A DNA stretch of 41,210 nt from JBEKHI01 sp050012355 (lineage in GTDB: Bacteria; Actinomycetota; Actinomycetes; Streptosporangiales; Streptosporangiaceae). The DNA is taken from contig JBEKHI010000018.1 in assembly GCA_050012355.1 (NCBI GenBank), forward strand, positions 1 through 41,210. Reading direction: 5' to 3'. The position numbers and the translations under genes were made by a program. The notes under the pieces are model-generated. The model saw only the letters and a program-made list of their open reading frames with translations, was not told where the DNA came from and ran no database searches. This document shows positions 15,115 through 23,277 of the stretch, in pieces. Numbering within the stretch: position 1 is the stretch's first letter; each line of letters opens with the position of its first letter.

Positions 15115-16271
15115 CGGCGTGCCCCCACCACCGCGCGCCCGATGATCTCTTTCATGATCTGGGTCGTGCCGCCGTAGATGGTCTGGATGCGCGCGTCGAG
15201 GAACGCGCGGGCGACCGGGTACTCGCGCATGTATCCATAGCCGCCGTGCAGCTGGAGGCAGCGGTTGACGACGTCCTGCTGCAGCTCGGTCATCCAGTAC
15301 TTCGCCTTGGCGGCGTCCTCCGCGGTAACGTCGCCGCGGTCGAGGCGGCTCACCAGGTGGTCGACGTACACCTGGCCGATCTCGGTCGCCGTGGTCATCT
15401 CGGCGAACTCGAACCGCACGAACTGCTGGTCGGTCAGGGGGCCGCCGAAGGCGGTGCGCTGACGGCAGTAGTCGAGCGTCCAGCCCAGCACCTCGCGGGC
15501 GCCGGCGATGGCGTTCACCGCCATCGACAGCCGCTCCTGGACGAGGTTGCCCATCAGGAGCGCGAAACCAGTGCCCTCGTCGCCCAGCCGGTTGCTGACC
15601 GGGACCCGGGCGTCGTTGAAGAAGAGCTCGGCCGTGTCCTGGCTGCGCTGTCCGATCTTGTCGAGCTTGCGCCCGCGTTCGAAGCCAGGGGTGGGCTCCT
15701 CGACAACGAGCAGGCTGATGCCCTTGTGCCGCTGGGAGGTGTCGGTCTTCACGGCGAGCACCACGGTGTCGGCGTTCAGGCCGTTGGTGACGAAGGTCTT
15801 CGAACCGTTGACGACGTAGTGGTCACCGTCGAGCCGGGCCGACGTCCGAATGGCGGCTATGTCGGACCCGGCGCCCGGCTCCGACATGGAGATTGCCCCC
15901 ATCCGCTCGCCGGTCACCATTCCGGGCAGCCAGCGGCGGCGCTGCTCGTCGCTGGTCGCGGTGAGGAAATAGGGCAGCACGATGTCGTTGTGCAGGGTGA
16001 TGCAGGTGCCGGAGGCCAGGACGTTCGCCCGCTGCAGTTCCTCGCTGATGACCACGTTGAAGCGGAAGTCGGGCTGACCGAGCCCGCCGTACTGCTCGGG
16101 CACGGCCATGCCGAGGAATCCGCGGGCGCCGGCCTGCGCGAACATGCCGCGATCGACTCGTCCGGCCTGCTCCCACGCGTCGTTGAAGGGCACGATCTCG
16201 GTAGCGACGAACGACCGGAACGCTTCCCGGAACGAGTCGTGAATGTCGTCGAACAGCTCGCGTACGGTCAT
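15111..16271 (-). CDS. Acyl-CoA dehydrogenase (long-chain/isovaleryl-type active site)
   Basis: A 386-residue FAD-dependent acyl-CoA dehydrogenase. ISMSEPGAGSDIAAIRT and KTFVTNG are the flavin and substrate-binding motifs, RQRTAFGGPL lies before the FAD-contact helix, and QLHGGYGYMREYPVARAFLDARI is the C-terminal signature. In most family members the catalytic Glu is in YEGT; here the sequence is YGGTTQIMKEIIGR. That form, with a Glu in a helix-G QERL segment (present near residue 245), is known from long-chain and isovaleryl-CoA dehydrogenases. I choose ATG 16271 over the ATG four codons upstream because it overlaps the preceding stop as ATGA, as throughout this operon. It delivers electrons to ETF, which is not encoded here. 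Confidence 0.92.
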   Translation of the reverse strand: MTVRELFDDIHDSFREAFRSFVATEIVPFNDAWEQAGRVDRGMFAQAGARGFLGMAVPEQYGGLGQPDFRFNVVISEELQRANVLASGTCITLHNDIVLPYFLTATSDEQRRRWLPGMVTGERMGAISMSEPGAGSDIAAIRTSARLDGDHYVVNGSKTFVTNGLNADTVVLAVKTDTSQRHKGISLLVVEEPTPGFERGRKLDKIGQRSQDTAELFFNDARVPVSNRLGDEGTGFALLMGNLVQERLSMAVNAIAGAREVLGWTLDYCRQRTAFGGPLTDQQFVRFEFAEMTTATEIGQVYVDHLVSRLDRGDVTAEDAAKAKYWMTELQQDVVNRCLQLHGGYGYMREYPVARAFLDARIQTIYGGTTQIMKEIIGRAVVGARR

Positions 16272-17026
16272 CGCGCGGTCCATCCGCCATCGACGGCGAT
16301 CGTCTGGCCCGTTATGTAGCTGCTAAGGCCGCTAGCCAGCAGCAGGAGCACGCCGTCGAGCTCCTCCAGCCGTCCGGGGCGGCCGATCGGCGTGTTCCGG
16401 CGCACGTACTGGGCGCCGGAGTCGCTCCGCAGGAACTCACTGGTGAGATCGCTTTCGAACCATCCCGGCGCGATGGCATTGACCCGGACACCGTGGCGGG
16501 CCCACTCGCAGCCGAGCTGCCTGGTCAGTCCCACCACCCCCGCCTTGGCCGCGGCATACGCGGCGTGCGGGATCGGCGACGCGGCCACCAGTCCGTACAT
16601 CGAGGCCACGTTGATGATGCTGCCGCCAGCGCCGTCGATCATCGGCCGGGCGAACGCGGCGGACAGCGCGAACGTCGCCGTGAGGTTGACCGAGAGCGAC
16701 TCCTCGAACGACGCCGTCGTGAGCTCGAGTGCCGGACGTGACATCGCACCCCCGGCGTTATTAACCAGGACGAGGGGTGCGTCGCCAGGGTGCACGGTGT
16801 CGATCAGCCGGGCTATGTCGGCCGCGGAGGTGACGTCACACCGGACGGCCGTCGTATTGGGCACCTCATCGGCCAGCTTGGCGAGCAGATCAGATCGCCG
16901 CGCGGCGGCGAACACGGTCGCGCCCGCGCCGCTGAGCACGTGCACGAAGTGCAGGCCCAGCCCCGAGGAGGCGCCGGTCACGACGGCGGTCGTGCCGCTC
17001 AGATCGAACGGGCTGGTCGTGACCAT
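16268..17026 (-). CDS. Short-chain dehydrogenase/reductase
   Basis: A 252-residue classical SDR. TGASSGLG at 18-25 binds the dinucleotide, AARR at the end of strand 2 favours NADP(H), NNAGG follows at 89-93, and the catalytic residues are Ser142, Tyr157 and Lys161 (YAAAK). The C-terminal YITGQTIAVDGGW is typical. The start ATG 17026 shares one base with the thiolase stop (TGATG). Relatives include 3-oxoacyl reductases and many alcohol dehydrogenases such as gluconate 5-dehydrogenase-like proteins. As this operon has another SDR with type II HADH character, this one probably oxidises or reduces a different hydroxyl or keto group of the substrate. Confidence 0.9.
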   Translation of the reverse strand: MVTTSPFDLSGTTAVVTGASSGLGLHFVHVLSGAGATVFAAARRSDLLAKLADEVPNTTAVRCDVTSAADIARLIDTVHPGDAPLVLVNNAGGAMSRPALELTTASFEESLSVNLTATFALSAAFARPMIDGAGGSIINVASMYGLVAASPIPHAAYAAAKAGVVGLTRQLGCEWARHGVRVNAIAPGWFESDLTSEFLRSDSGAQYVRRNTPIGRPGRLEELDGVLLLLASGLSSYITGQTIAVDGGWTAR

Positions 17027-18234
17027 CAGTCGAGACGCTCGATGATCGTCGCGTTGGCCATGCCGCCGCCCTCGCACATCGTCTGGAGCCCGTAGCGGCC
17101 GCCGGCCCGCTCGAGTTCGCAGAGCAGCGTCGTCATGAGCTTCGCGCCCGATGCCCCCAGCGGGTGCCCGAGCGAGATCCCGCCGCCGTTCACATTGAGC
17201 CGGTCCCGATCAGCCTTGGTGTCGTGCAGCCAGGCCAGCACGACGGGGGCGAACGCCTCATTGACCTCGTAGCGGTCGATGTCGGAGATGGTCAGGCCCG
17301 CCCGGGCCAGCACCCGGGCCGTGGCCGGGATCGGCGCCGAGAGCATCTCGACCGGATCGGCCGCGGCGACGCTCATGTGCCGGACCGCCGCTCGTGGACG
17401 GAGCTTGAGCTCGGCCGCCCTGGTCGCGCTCATGAGGAGCACGGCCGCGGAGCCGTCGACGATCTGCGACGAGTTGCCGGCGGTGATCCGGCCGTCGGGC
17501 ACGAACACCGGCGCCAGGCCGGCCAGGGCCTCGCGCGAGGTGGACCTGATGCACTCGTCGACGGTGAGCCGTCCGTCTTCGGCCACGACGGCGCCAGTGC
17601 CGGAGTCGCGGCGGCGGACCTGGATGGGCCAGATCTGCGAGTCGAACCGCCCGGAGTCACGGGCGGCCGCGGCGAGCTCATGGCTGCGCAACGAGTACTC
17701 GTCTAGCTCGGCGCGGCTCAGCTGCCAGCGATCGCAGATCAGCTCGGCCGAGATGCCTTGCGGGACCAGCCCGCTCAGCCCGTAAGACTCCCGGTCGCCG
17801 AAGCGCTCCTGCACGACCTCTCCGTAGACCTCGCGGATGTCGCCGCCCGGCGCGTTGGAGAACATCGGCACGGTGCTCATGCACTCGATGCCGGCCGCGA
17901 CGACGACGTCGTTGACCCCGGACATGATCGACTGGGCCGCGAAATGGATGGCTTGCTGCGACGATCCGCACTGCCGGTCGACCGTCGTTCCCGGAACGCT
18001 GACCGGCCACCCGGCGGCCAGGACGGCGGTCCGCGCGATGTTGGTGCTCTGCGGTCCGACCTGAGTGACGCAGCCCATGATCACGTCGTCGACGAGGGCC
18101 GGATCGATGCCCGTGCGCGTCCGCAGGGCGACGAGCAACTCGGCGGCGAGCTCGGCCGGATGCCAGCCCGACAGAGATCCCCCGCGCTTGCCGGCCGGGG
18201 TCCGGACCGCGTCCACGATTACCGCATAGTCCAC
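17026..18234 (-). CDS. Thiolase (acetyl-CoA acyltransferase), FadA5-like
   Basis: A 402-residue thiolase with all catalytic residues: Cys89 in TTVDRQCGSSQQA, NEAF at 325-328, His357 in GGGISLGHPLGASGAK and Cys387 in TMCEGGGMANATIIERLD. It performs the thiolytic cleavage of a 3-ketoacyl-CoA in the cytoplasm. The pattern GGCVTQ/MGCVTQxGxQSxNIAR, VDRQCGS and VNVNGGGI resembles the steroid side-chain thiolase FadA5 of mycobacteria more than general FadA; this is from memory of that protein. It is the first gene of the eight-gene operon; start GTG 18234, with operator F only 14 bases upstream. Confidence 0.92.
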   Translation of the reverse strand: MDYAVIVDAVRTPAGKRGGSLSGWHPAELAAELLVALRTRTGIDPALVDDVIMGCVTQVGPQSTNIARTAVLAAGWPVSVPGTTVDRQCGSSQQAIHFAAQSIMSGVNDVVVAAGIECMSTVPMFSNAPGGDIREVYGEVVQERFGDRESYGLSGLVPQGISAELICDRWQLSRAELDEYSLRSHELAAAARDSGRFDSQIWPIQVRRRDSGTGAVVAEDGRLTVDECIRSTSREALAGLAPVFVPDGRITAGNSSQIVDGSAAVLLMSATRAAELKLRPRAAVRHMSVAAADPVEMLSAPIPATARVLARAGLTISDIDRYEVNEAFAPVVLAWLHDTKADRDRLNVNGGGISLGHPLGASGAKLMTTLLCELERAGGRYGLQTMCEGGGMANATIIERLD

Positions 18235-18248
18235 TGCTACCGCCTAAC

Positions 18249-18270
18249 CTGAAGATGAATTCATAATCTA
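18249..18270 (-). promoter_or_regulatory. Operator F of the shared regulon motif
   Basis: Read on the minus strand: TAGATTATGAATTCAT followed by CTTCAG. It contains the core ATTCAKNTTCAK. It lies in the 68-base gap between the thiolase start (18234) and the stop of the upstream dehydrogenase gene (18303), and is the only evident control site for the eight-gene operon 18234-10616. Confidence 0.65.
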
Positions 18271-18302
18271 TAAAATCCTAGGCGATCCCGTCTCGTCAAG
18301 CG

Positions 18303-19418
18303 TCACTCCCGTGTCTCGGGGGTGATCAGCGCGAGACAGTTCCGGCGCGCCGCCTCGAGCCGGAGCTGCGGGATGGTGCCGAACCAGGCCGCGGTCGACC
18401 GGGCGTGACGGAAGAAGAAATGGGCATCGTGCTCCCAGGTAAAGCCGATGCCGCCGTGCAGTTGCACCATCGTGTCCGCGGCGAACAGCGATACCTCCGA
18501 CGCCGCCGCCCGGGCGAGCAGCGCGGCGGCGGCCAGCACGTCGTCCTCTCCGCTCTCGGCGGCGACCGCGGCGCGCTCGACGAGGGCCGCCGCCGCCTCG
18601 ATGTGGACGGCGACATCGGCGCAGCGGTGCTGCAGGGCCTGGTATCCGCCGATCACGCGGTCGAACTGCTCGCGGATCTTGATGTAGTCGAGGGTGCGGT
18701 CCAGCGCGCCGGCCGCCGTCCCGACCTGCTCGGCCGCGGTGAGCACCTGGGCCAGGTCGAGGACGTGCGATACCTGGCGCGGGTCGTCCGAGATGACGGT
18801 GCCGGGCACTCCGTCGAGCACGAGGTCCGCATACGCGGTGATGAAGTCGATTCCCGCGCGCGGACGGCGGGTCGCCAGCTCCAGGGCGGCCGGCTGGACG
18901 AGCACCAGCGACGCGCCCGCGGGCGTATCCGCGACCGCGACGAGGATCGCCGCGCTTGCCCCGTGCGGCACCGCCCGCGCGGTCCCTCGCAGCAGCGCGC
19001 CGTCGAGCGTGACGCCGCATCCCCCCTGCACGTCCGCGGCCGGTACGGCCAGGCTCGCGACGGCGCCTTCGGTCGCGATAGCCAGCAAGGCGTCGGCGAC
19101 GTCGGGCCGGGCACTGGCGCCAGCCAGCGCGGCGGTCGCTGACGCGGTCGAGCACAGCGGGCCGGGATACAGCTCGTGTCCGGCCTCGAACAAGGCGCCG
19201 GTGGCGGCGCGCAGGCCGAGGCCGAGGCCGCCGTACTCCTCGGGCACGGTGAGCGCGGCGGTCCCGAGATCGCAGGCCAGCCCTTGCCACACCGCGGCGT
19301 CGAAGGGAGCGGACTGACCGGCGTCGGCGATGGAACGGACGTCGGCCAGGCAGTCGTGGTCGGCGAGATAGTCGCGTATCCCGCGACGGATCTCACCGGT
19401 AGAAATCTCGAGGTCCAT
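18303..19418 (-). CDS. Acyl-CoA dehydrogenase subunit, steroid FadE-like, lacking the usual catalytic Glu
   Basis: A 371-residue acyl-CoA dehydrogenase homologue. TVPEEYGGLGLGLRA near 57-71, REQFDRVIGGYQALQHRCAD near 240-259 and VQLHGGIGFTWEHDAHFFFR near 320-339 show the fold. The C-terminus reads WFGTIPQLRLEAARR, without a YEGT/GGT catalytic or adenine-binding loop, and the middle beta-domain lacks the normal EPxxGSD flavin motif. This composition is that of the smaller partner in alpha2-beta2 dehydrogenases such as mycobacterial FadE28-FadE29. Its likely partner is the gene directly upstream. AAGG at 19426-19431 is the ribosome site. The separate gap of 18 bases is longer than elsewhere in this unit. 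Confidence 0.88.
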   Translation of the reverse strand: MDLEISTGEIRRGIRDYLADHDCLADVRSIADAGQSAPFDAAVWQGLACDLGTAALTVPEEYGGLGLGLRAATGALFEAGHELYPGPLCSTASATAALAGASARPDVADALLAIATEGAVASLAVPAADVQGGCGVTLDGALLRGTARAVPHGASAAILVAVADTPAGASLVLVQPAALELATRRPRAGIDFITAYADLVLDGVPGTVISDDPRQVSHVLDLAQVLTAAEQVGTAAGALDRTLDYIKIREQFDRVIGGYQALQHRCADVAVHIEAAAALVERAAVAAESGEDDVLAAAALLARAAASEVSLFAADTMVQLHGGIGFTWEHDAHFFFRHARSTAAWFGTIPQLRLEAARRNCLALITPETRE

Positions 19419-19436
19419 GAGGTCACGTGCCTTTCG

Positions 19437-20672
19437 TCAGCGCGGCAGCCCGAGCCCGCGCTGTGCGATCACGTTGCGCTGGATCTCGTCCGTCCCGCCG
19501 GCGATGTGCAGGCTCGGTGCGCCCAGCACGAACTCGGACCAGCGGAACGTCTCGTCTTCGTCGAGAAACACGCGCGGGCCGCACAGGTCAGCGAGCAGGC
19601 GCCCGATCAGGTCGATGGTCTCGACCAGCAGCAGCTTGCTGACCGAGCCGGCCACGTTACCCAGCCGCCCCCAGTCGGCCGGGTTGCGGGCGGCCAGTGC
19701 GTGACTGGCCAGGACGTTGGCGGTGACGTGGGCGACCTGCTGGGCGATGACCGGGTCGTCGCGGCGCTCAGCACTGGTCACCAGGGCGTACAGGCTGGCC
19801 AGGATGTGCGGTGACAGCGGGCCGAGGCCGGACATCATCGCCTCGCGTTCGCTGCTCAGGCTGGTTTTCGCCACGGACCACCCGGCGCCCAGTTCGCCGA
19901 TGCGGTCGGCGTCCGGTACTCGCACGTCGTCGAGGAACACCTCGGAGAAGGCCGAGCCACCGGTCATCTGGCGCAGCGGCCGGACGGTCACGCCGGGCGT
20001 CTTCATATCGACGACGAACATCGACAGGCCCGCGTGCTTGCCGGCGTCTGGGTCGGTGCGGACGAGCAGTTCTCCGATGTCGGCGAAGTGGCCGCCCGAT
20101 GTCCATACCTTCTGCCCGGAGACGATCCAGTCGTCGCCATCACGCCGCGCGCTGGTCCGGGCCGAGGCCAGGTCCGACCCGGACGACGGTTCGGAGAACA
20201 GCTGGCAGCCGACGATCTCACCGCGCAATAGCGCGGGCAGGTAACGCCGCTGGATGTCGGCCGAGCCATGTCCCGCGATCGCGGGCGCGACGATGTGCAG
20301 GCCGACCAGGAGCTGCCCGCGCGACGGGAGGTCGTATCCGTCGAGCATCCGGTCCAGCGCGAGCGACCACTCCTTGGAGCGCCCGCCGCCGCCGAGCTCG
20401 ACCGGGCCCTGTGGCCACGCGAGCCCGGCGTCGAACAGCGCGCGCTGCAGTTCCCTGGCCCGCGCCAGCGCGGCCAGCTCACCCGGGCCGGACTCCTCCA
20501 TCACCCCGAGCCGGTGTTCGGGCCCGACGGCGCTGCCGACTGCGAAGCGGGCCTGGAGGCCGGATAGGGTCTTCCGGATCCGGGCGAGGTCATCGCCCAA
20601 GACGGCCGCGACGGCGTCGTCGGAGTCTGGAGCGTCGTTCGTCTTCGCGGCGGACGGGGCCGGTCCAGTCAC
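19437..20672 (-). CDS. Acyl-CoA dehydrogenase, FadE29-like partner subunit
   Basis: A 411-residue acyl-CoA dehydrogenase starting at GTG 20672, which overlaps the hydroxylase stop as GTGA; the open frame upstream of it is antisense-like. Motifs are QLFSEPSSGSDLASARTSA (flavin contact), DDWIVSGQKVWTSGGHFADIG, LRQMTGGSAFSEVFLDDVRV and the C-terminal GGTDEIQRNVIAQRGLGLPR. The EPSSGSD and GGTDEIQ motifs are intact, so this subunit should bind FAD. With the degenerate subunit downstream it probably forms a heterotetramer, the form used in actinobacteria for CoA thioesters with bulky ring systems. The dehydrogenation would start beta-oxidation of a side chain. Confidence 0.9.
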   Translation of the reverse strand: MTGPAPSAAKTNDAPDSDDAVAAVLGDDLARIRKTLSGLQARFAVGSAVGPEHRLGVMEESGPGELAALARARELQRALFDAGLAWPQGPVELGGGGRSKEWSLALDRMLDGYDLPSRGQLLVGLHIVAPAIAGHGSADIQRRYLPALLRGEIVGCQLFSEPSSGSDLASARTSARRDGDDWIVSGQKVWTSGGHFADIGELLVRTDPDAGKHAGLSMFVVDMKTPGVTVRPLRQMTGGSAFSEVFLDDVRVPDADRIGELGAGWSVAKTSLSSEREAMMSGLGPLSPHILASLYALVTSAERRDDPVIAQQVAHVTANVLASHALAARNPADWGRLGNVAGSVSKLLLVETIDLIGRLLADLCGPRVFLDEDETFRWSEFVLGAPSLHIAGGTDEIQRNVIAQRGLGLPR

Positions 20673-22039
20673 TTGAGCCCTGCGGCAGCCAGCGCCAGTC
20701 CCTTGGCGCGTTCCATGTCGTAGTGCTTTCGCGCCACGATCCGTTGCGCGTAGAGACCACCGCCGGACTGCAGCATCGTCACCAGCTGCCACCCGCCGTA
20801 GGCATCCGCGCTGATATCCCGGATGGCGTGGAACAGCCGCGTCCGGTACTCACCATCGACGCCCTCCATAGTGCGCATGTACTTGCGAACGTCGTCTCCC
20901 ACCTCGGGGCTGGCGAGGTCGAGCGTGGACGGCGCGGTGATGATCGATCCGCCGCCGATGTCGTGCAGGTGACGGACCATCATGCTGTACTCGGCGGCGC
21001 CGTAGTGCTTGGCCGCGTTGGTGTACAGCTCGCTGGGGAAGTACCAGCCCTCGGGCGACGGTTCGGCGTTGGCGATCGCCGCCTCGAGCCCCGCGCGCAC
21101 GAGCGTCGTGTAGATCACCATCTCGGCGATCTTCTCCTTGATGTGGACGATCGACGCGGTGCCGTTCGACTCGGCGACCAGCTGCGCGAGCCCGACCAGC
21201 GTGTCGCCGAACTCGGCGAGGTGGGCCGTGCCGCCAAGCCGCTCCCACAGGCCGAGAGCGTGCGCGAAGATGGCCGAGAACTCGGTCTCCCCGGCCAGGA
21301 ACACGCGTTCGTTCGGCACGAACACGTCGTCGAAGATGACGAACCCCTCTGGCGTGTTGAACCGGCTGCTCTGCGGGAAGTCGCTCTCGTTGAATCGCGG
21401 CGCGTAGTTCGTGTTGATGATGCGCACGCCGGGCGCGTTCACCGGCACCGCGCAGGCGACGGCCCAGTCCCCCTCGCCCGGCTTCATCATCTTGGTCGGC
21501 ATCACGAGCATCTCGTGGCACACGGCGGCGGACGATATGTGCAGCTTCGCGCCGCGGATCACGATCCCGTCGGGGCGGCGCTCGACGATGCGGGTGTAGA
21601 CGTCCGGGTCCTCCTGTTTGGACGGGCCGACCCGCCGATCGCCCTTGGCGTCGGTGATCGCTTGCACGCAGCGCAGGTCGTTGTCGCGGCAGTAGGTGAA
21701 GTAGCGCTCGATGCGATCGGCGTACTCGGGCAGCGCGTGCCGGATCCGCGCGGCAGCGGTCAGGTAGGCCATCAGGCCCTGCGACGTGGTGACCGTAACC
21801 ATGTCCCATTCGAGCAGCTCGTGCATCAGATGACGCAGCTCGTCCCGCGAGCGCGGGATGGTGTAGTACGGGCCGGCCGCATCGGCACCGGGCAGGTAGT
21901 AACGCTCGTAGCCGTCGCCGATTCGCTCGACTGTCGTCCGGAACGTGACGTGCTCGGTGAGGTTCGTCACCAGCTGACCGTCTGCGTACATCCGGCGGCC
22001 GTCGTCGAGCGATGCCACGTAATCGGACCGAGTTTTCAT
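20669..22039 (-). CDS. 4-hydroxyphenylacetate 3-hydroxylase (HpaB)-family flavin monooxygenase
   Basis: A 456-residue protein of the HpaB / 4-hydroxybutyryl-CoA dehydratase family, an acyl-CoA dehydrogenase-like fold. TRSDYVASLDDGR at the start, YFTYCRDNDLRCVQAITDAK near 140-160, GDRRVGPSKQEDPDVYTRIV and GAKLHISSAAVCHEMLV are the typical order. The lack of a clear [4Fe-4S] ligand set favours the FADH2-dependent hydroxylase over the dehydratase. It would insert an OH next to a phenolic OH. A flavin reductase (HpaC type) is needed but none is in the window. The start is uncertain: ATG 22039 is at the conserved KTRSDY; GTG 22045 and GTG 22063 are in frame. First gene of the unit under operator B. 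Confidence 0.87.
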   Translation of the reverse strand: MKTRSDYVASLDDGRRMYADGQLVTNLTEHVTFRTTVERIGDGYERYYLPGADAAGPYYTIPRSRDELRHLMHELLEWDMVTVTTSQGLMAYLTAAARIRHALPEYADRIERYFTYCRDNDLRCVQAITDAKGDRRVGPSKQEDPDVYTRIVERRPDGIVIRGAKLHISSAAVCHEMLVMPTKMMKPGEGDWAVACAVPVNAPGVRIINTNYAPRFNESDFPQSSRFNTPEGFVIFDDVFVPNERVFLAGETEFSAIFAHALGLWERLGGTAHLAEFGDTLVGLAQLVAESNGTASIVHIKEKIAEMVIYTTLVRAGLEAAIANAEPSPEGWYFPSELYTNAAKHYGAAEYSMMVRHLHDIGGGSIITAPSTLDLASPEVGDDVRKYMRTMEGVDGEYRTRLFHAIRDISADAYGGWQLVTMLQSGGGLYAQRIVARKHYDMERAKGLALAAAGLK

Positions 22040-22101
22040 CGCCACGAGACCTGCTGCCTCCACATCACACGCTTAGCGCCCGCCAGGAGCAAACTCATAA
22101 A

Positions 22102-22123
22102 CTGATTCTATATTCAGGTTCAG
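22102..22123 (+). promoter_or_regulatory. Operator B of the shared regulon motif
   Basis: CTGATTCTATATTCAG followed by GTTCAG, the copy closest to the consensus. The first 16 bases form an imperfect inverted repeat (CTGA at one end, TCAG at the other). It lies in the gap between the VOC gene stop (22166) and the hydroxylase start (22039), about 60 bases upstream of the latter. Confidence 0.72.
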
Positions 22124-22165
22124 TCTTCGGGCAATGGCGGACGTTTCTCCCCATTGCGATCCTCC

Positions 22166-22699
22166 TCACACCGCCGCCAGTTCCCGGTACTCCCTGACCG
22201 GATTGGAGCCGTCCCAGCCCCGTGCCGCGGAAGCGACGGACTCGTAGTGGCGCCGGATCTGCGGGGTGCCCACATAGAGCTCGATGAAGTGGCCGAGCTC
22301 GGGCCGCGCGTCGTGGAACAGGGCACGGGTGCCCGTGTGCCCGGTCATGTCGAGCACGCACGGCCAGCCCAGCTCTTCCAGGCGGGCGCCCTCCGCATCC
22401 AGGTCGTCGGGGAACCAGGTCATGTGGTGCAGGCCGAACTTCCCGCCGCCGAACGCCCCGCGGAACGCGGCCGGTTCCAGTTCATGGAGCTGGATCAGCT
22501 CGACCTGGACATCCCCCCACTGCCCGAAGGCTGGCGAGTGGTCCAGGATCGCGGGCTCGCCGCGATGAGTGGCCGTCAGCTCGAAGTGGTCGAACACGAA
22601 GAACGGCCCGGCCCCGACGCGGTCGGCCCACTGCTGAGCGGCAGTGCGCACCTCGGGAACGATGTAGGCGATCTGGACGATCGGCCGGTGAATGGTCAT
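22166..22699 (-). CDS. VOC-superfamily (glyoxalase/dioxygenase-like) protein
   Basis: A 177-residue vicinal-oxygen-chelate protein with two beta-alpha-beta-beta-beta modules. The first has IVQIAYIVPEVRTAAQQWAD, the second FGLHHMTWFPDDLDAEGARL, and the C-terminal LGHFIELYVG supplies the Glu that binds metal in the family; a His in LHHMTW is a further ligand candidate. Members act as epimerases, lyases, isomerases or ring-cleaving dioxygenases. Length and single-pair layout are closer to methylmalonyl-CoA epimerase than to extradiol enzymes. It is the last gene of the importer operon and is joined to the NTF2-like gene by ATGA. Confidence 0.85.
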   Translation of the reverse strand: MTIHRPIVQIAYIVPEVRTAAQQWADRVGAGPFFVFDHFELTATHRGEPAILDHSPAFGQWGDVQVELIQLHELEPAAFRGAFGGGKFGLHHMTWFPDDLDAEGARLEELGWPCVLDMTGHTGTRALFHDARPELGHFIELYVGTPQIRRHYESVASAARGWDGSNPVREYRELAAV

Positions 22700-23277
22700 A
22701 ACGACGCTCCCGTCTGGTCGGAGATCTCATCAGAGCTGCCCGGCACGCAGGCAGTGGCTATCCGGGTCAGGTCCCAGTACGTCGGGTCGTCGCGCGACCG
22801 CGAGTACTCGACGTAGCCGCCGCCCGGCGCCAGCGTGAAGTCCGCTCCGTTCGTCATCGATGGCGGCACCACGTTGACGAAACGACGGACGACGATGCGG
22901 TGCAGGATTTTCCACTGGCCCGCTCGCTGCTCGAAGACATCGACGTAGTCGCCCCAGAACTGAAAGATGCCTCCACCGAGCTCAGCTTTGATCAGGTGAT
23001 CGGCACGCACCTGGCACTGGCTGAACGCCCGGGTGCCGTCCAGCTCGATGAGCACGTTGCTGATCGTGTGCATCGTCCCCGTGAAGCGCCCGGTGAACTG
23101 CGGCTTCACCCACTCAAGGAAGCCGGCGGCCGATCCCTGGTACGCGCCGTGCCGATCGGTCGCGTCCTCGTGATAGACCGAAGCGAGTTCGTCCCAGTCG
23201 AGGTGGTCCACGGCGTGGCAGTAACGGGCGAGTACCTCGGCGATCGCCGCCCGGTCAGCCTGCTGGCTGTCCGTCAT
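22696..23277 (-). CDS. NTF2-like (SnoaL-type) protein
   Basis: A 193-residue protein from ATG 23277, which overlaps the permease stop as ATGA. The N-terminal helix RAAIAEVLARYCHAVDHLDW, then LASVYHEDATDRHGAYQG and the beta strands VRADHLIKAELGG and WKILHRIVVRRF show a cone-shaped NTF2-like domain. Members in catabolic clusters are dehydratases, ketosteroid-isomerase-type enzymes or hydrolases; the Tyr/His/Asp residues in the pocket (Y-C-H-A-V-D-H) allow acid-base catalysis. The C-terminal ~45 residues go beyond the core domain. The role is unassigned, but the place between importer and VOC gene suggests an early step on the imported compound. Confidence 0.85.
   Translation of the reverse strand: MTDSQQADRAAIAEVLARYCHAVDHLDWDELASVYHEDATDRHGAYQGSAAGFLEWVKPQFTGRFTGTMHTISNVLIELDGTRAFSQCQVRADHLIKAELGGGIFQFWGDYVDVFEQRAGQWKILHRIVVRRFVNVVPPSMTNGADFTLAPGGGYVEYSRSRDDPTYWDLTRIATACVPGSSDEISDQTGASL

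Noticed and set aside
20669..22039. 4-hydroxybutyryl-CoA dehydratase as identity of the HpaB-family protein
   Set aside because: The family is shared, but I could not place the Cys/His ligand set of the iron-sulfur cluster; the Cys residues present lie in the general HpaB segment.
19811..22105. 764-codon plus-strand frame across two minus-strand genes
   Set aside because: It covers parts of the dehydrogenase and hydroxylase genes antisense, starts in an arginine-rich stretch and has no recognisable domain.
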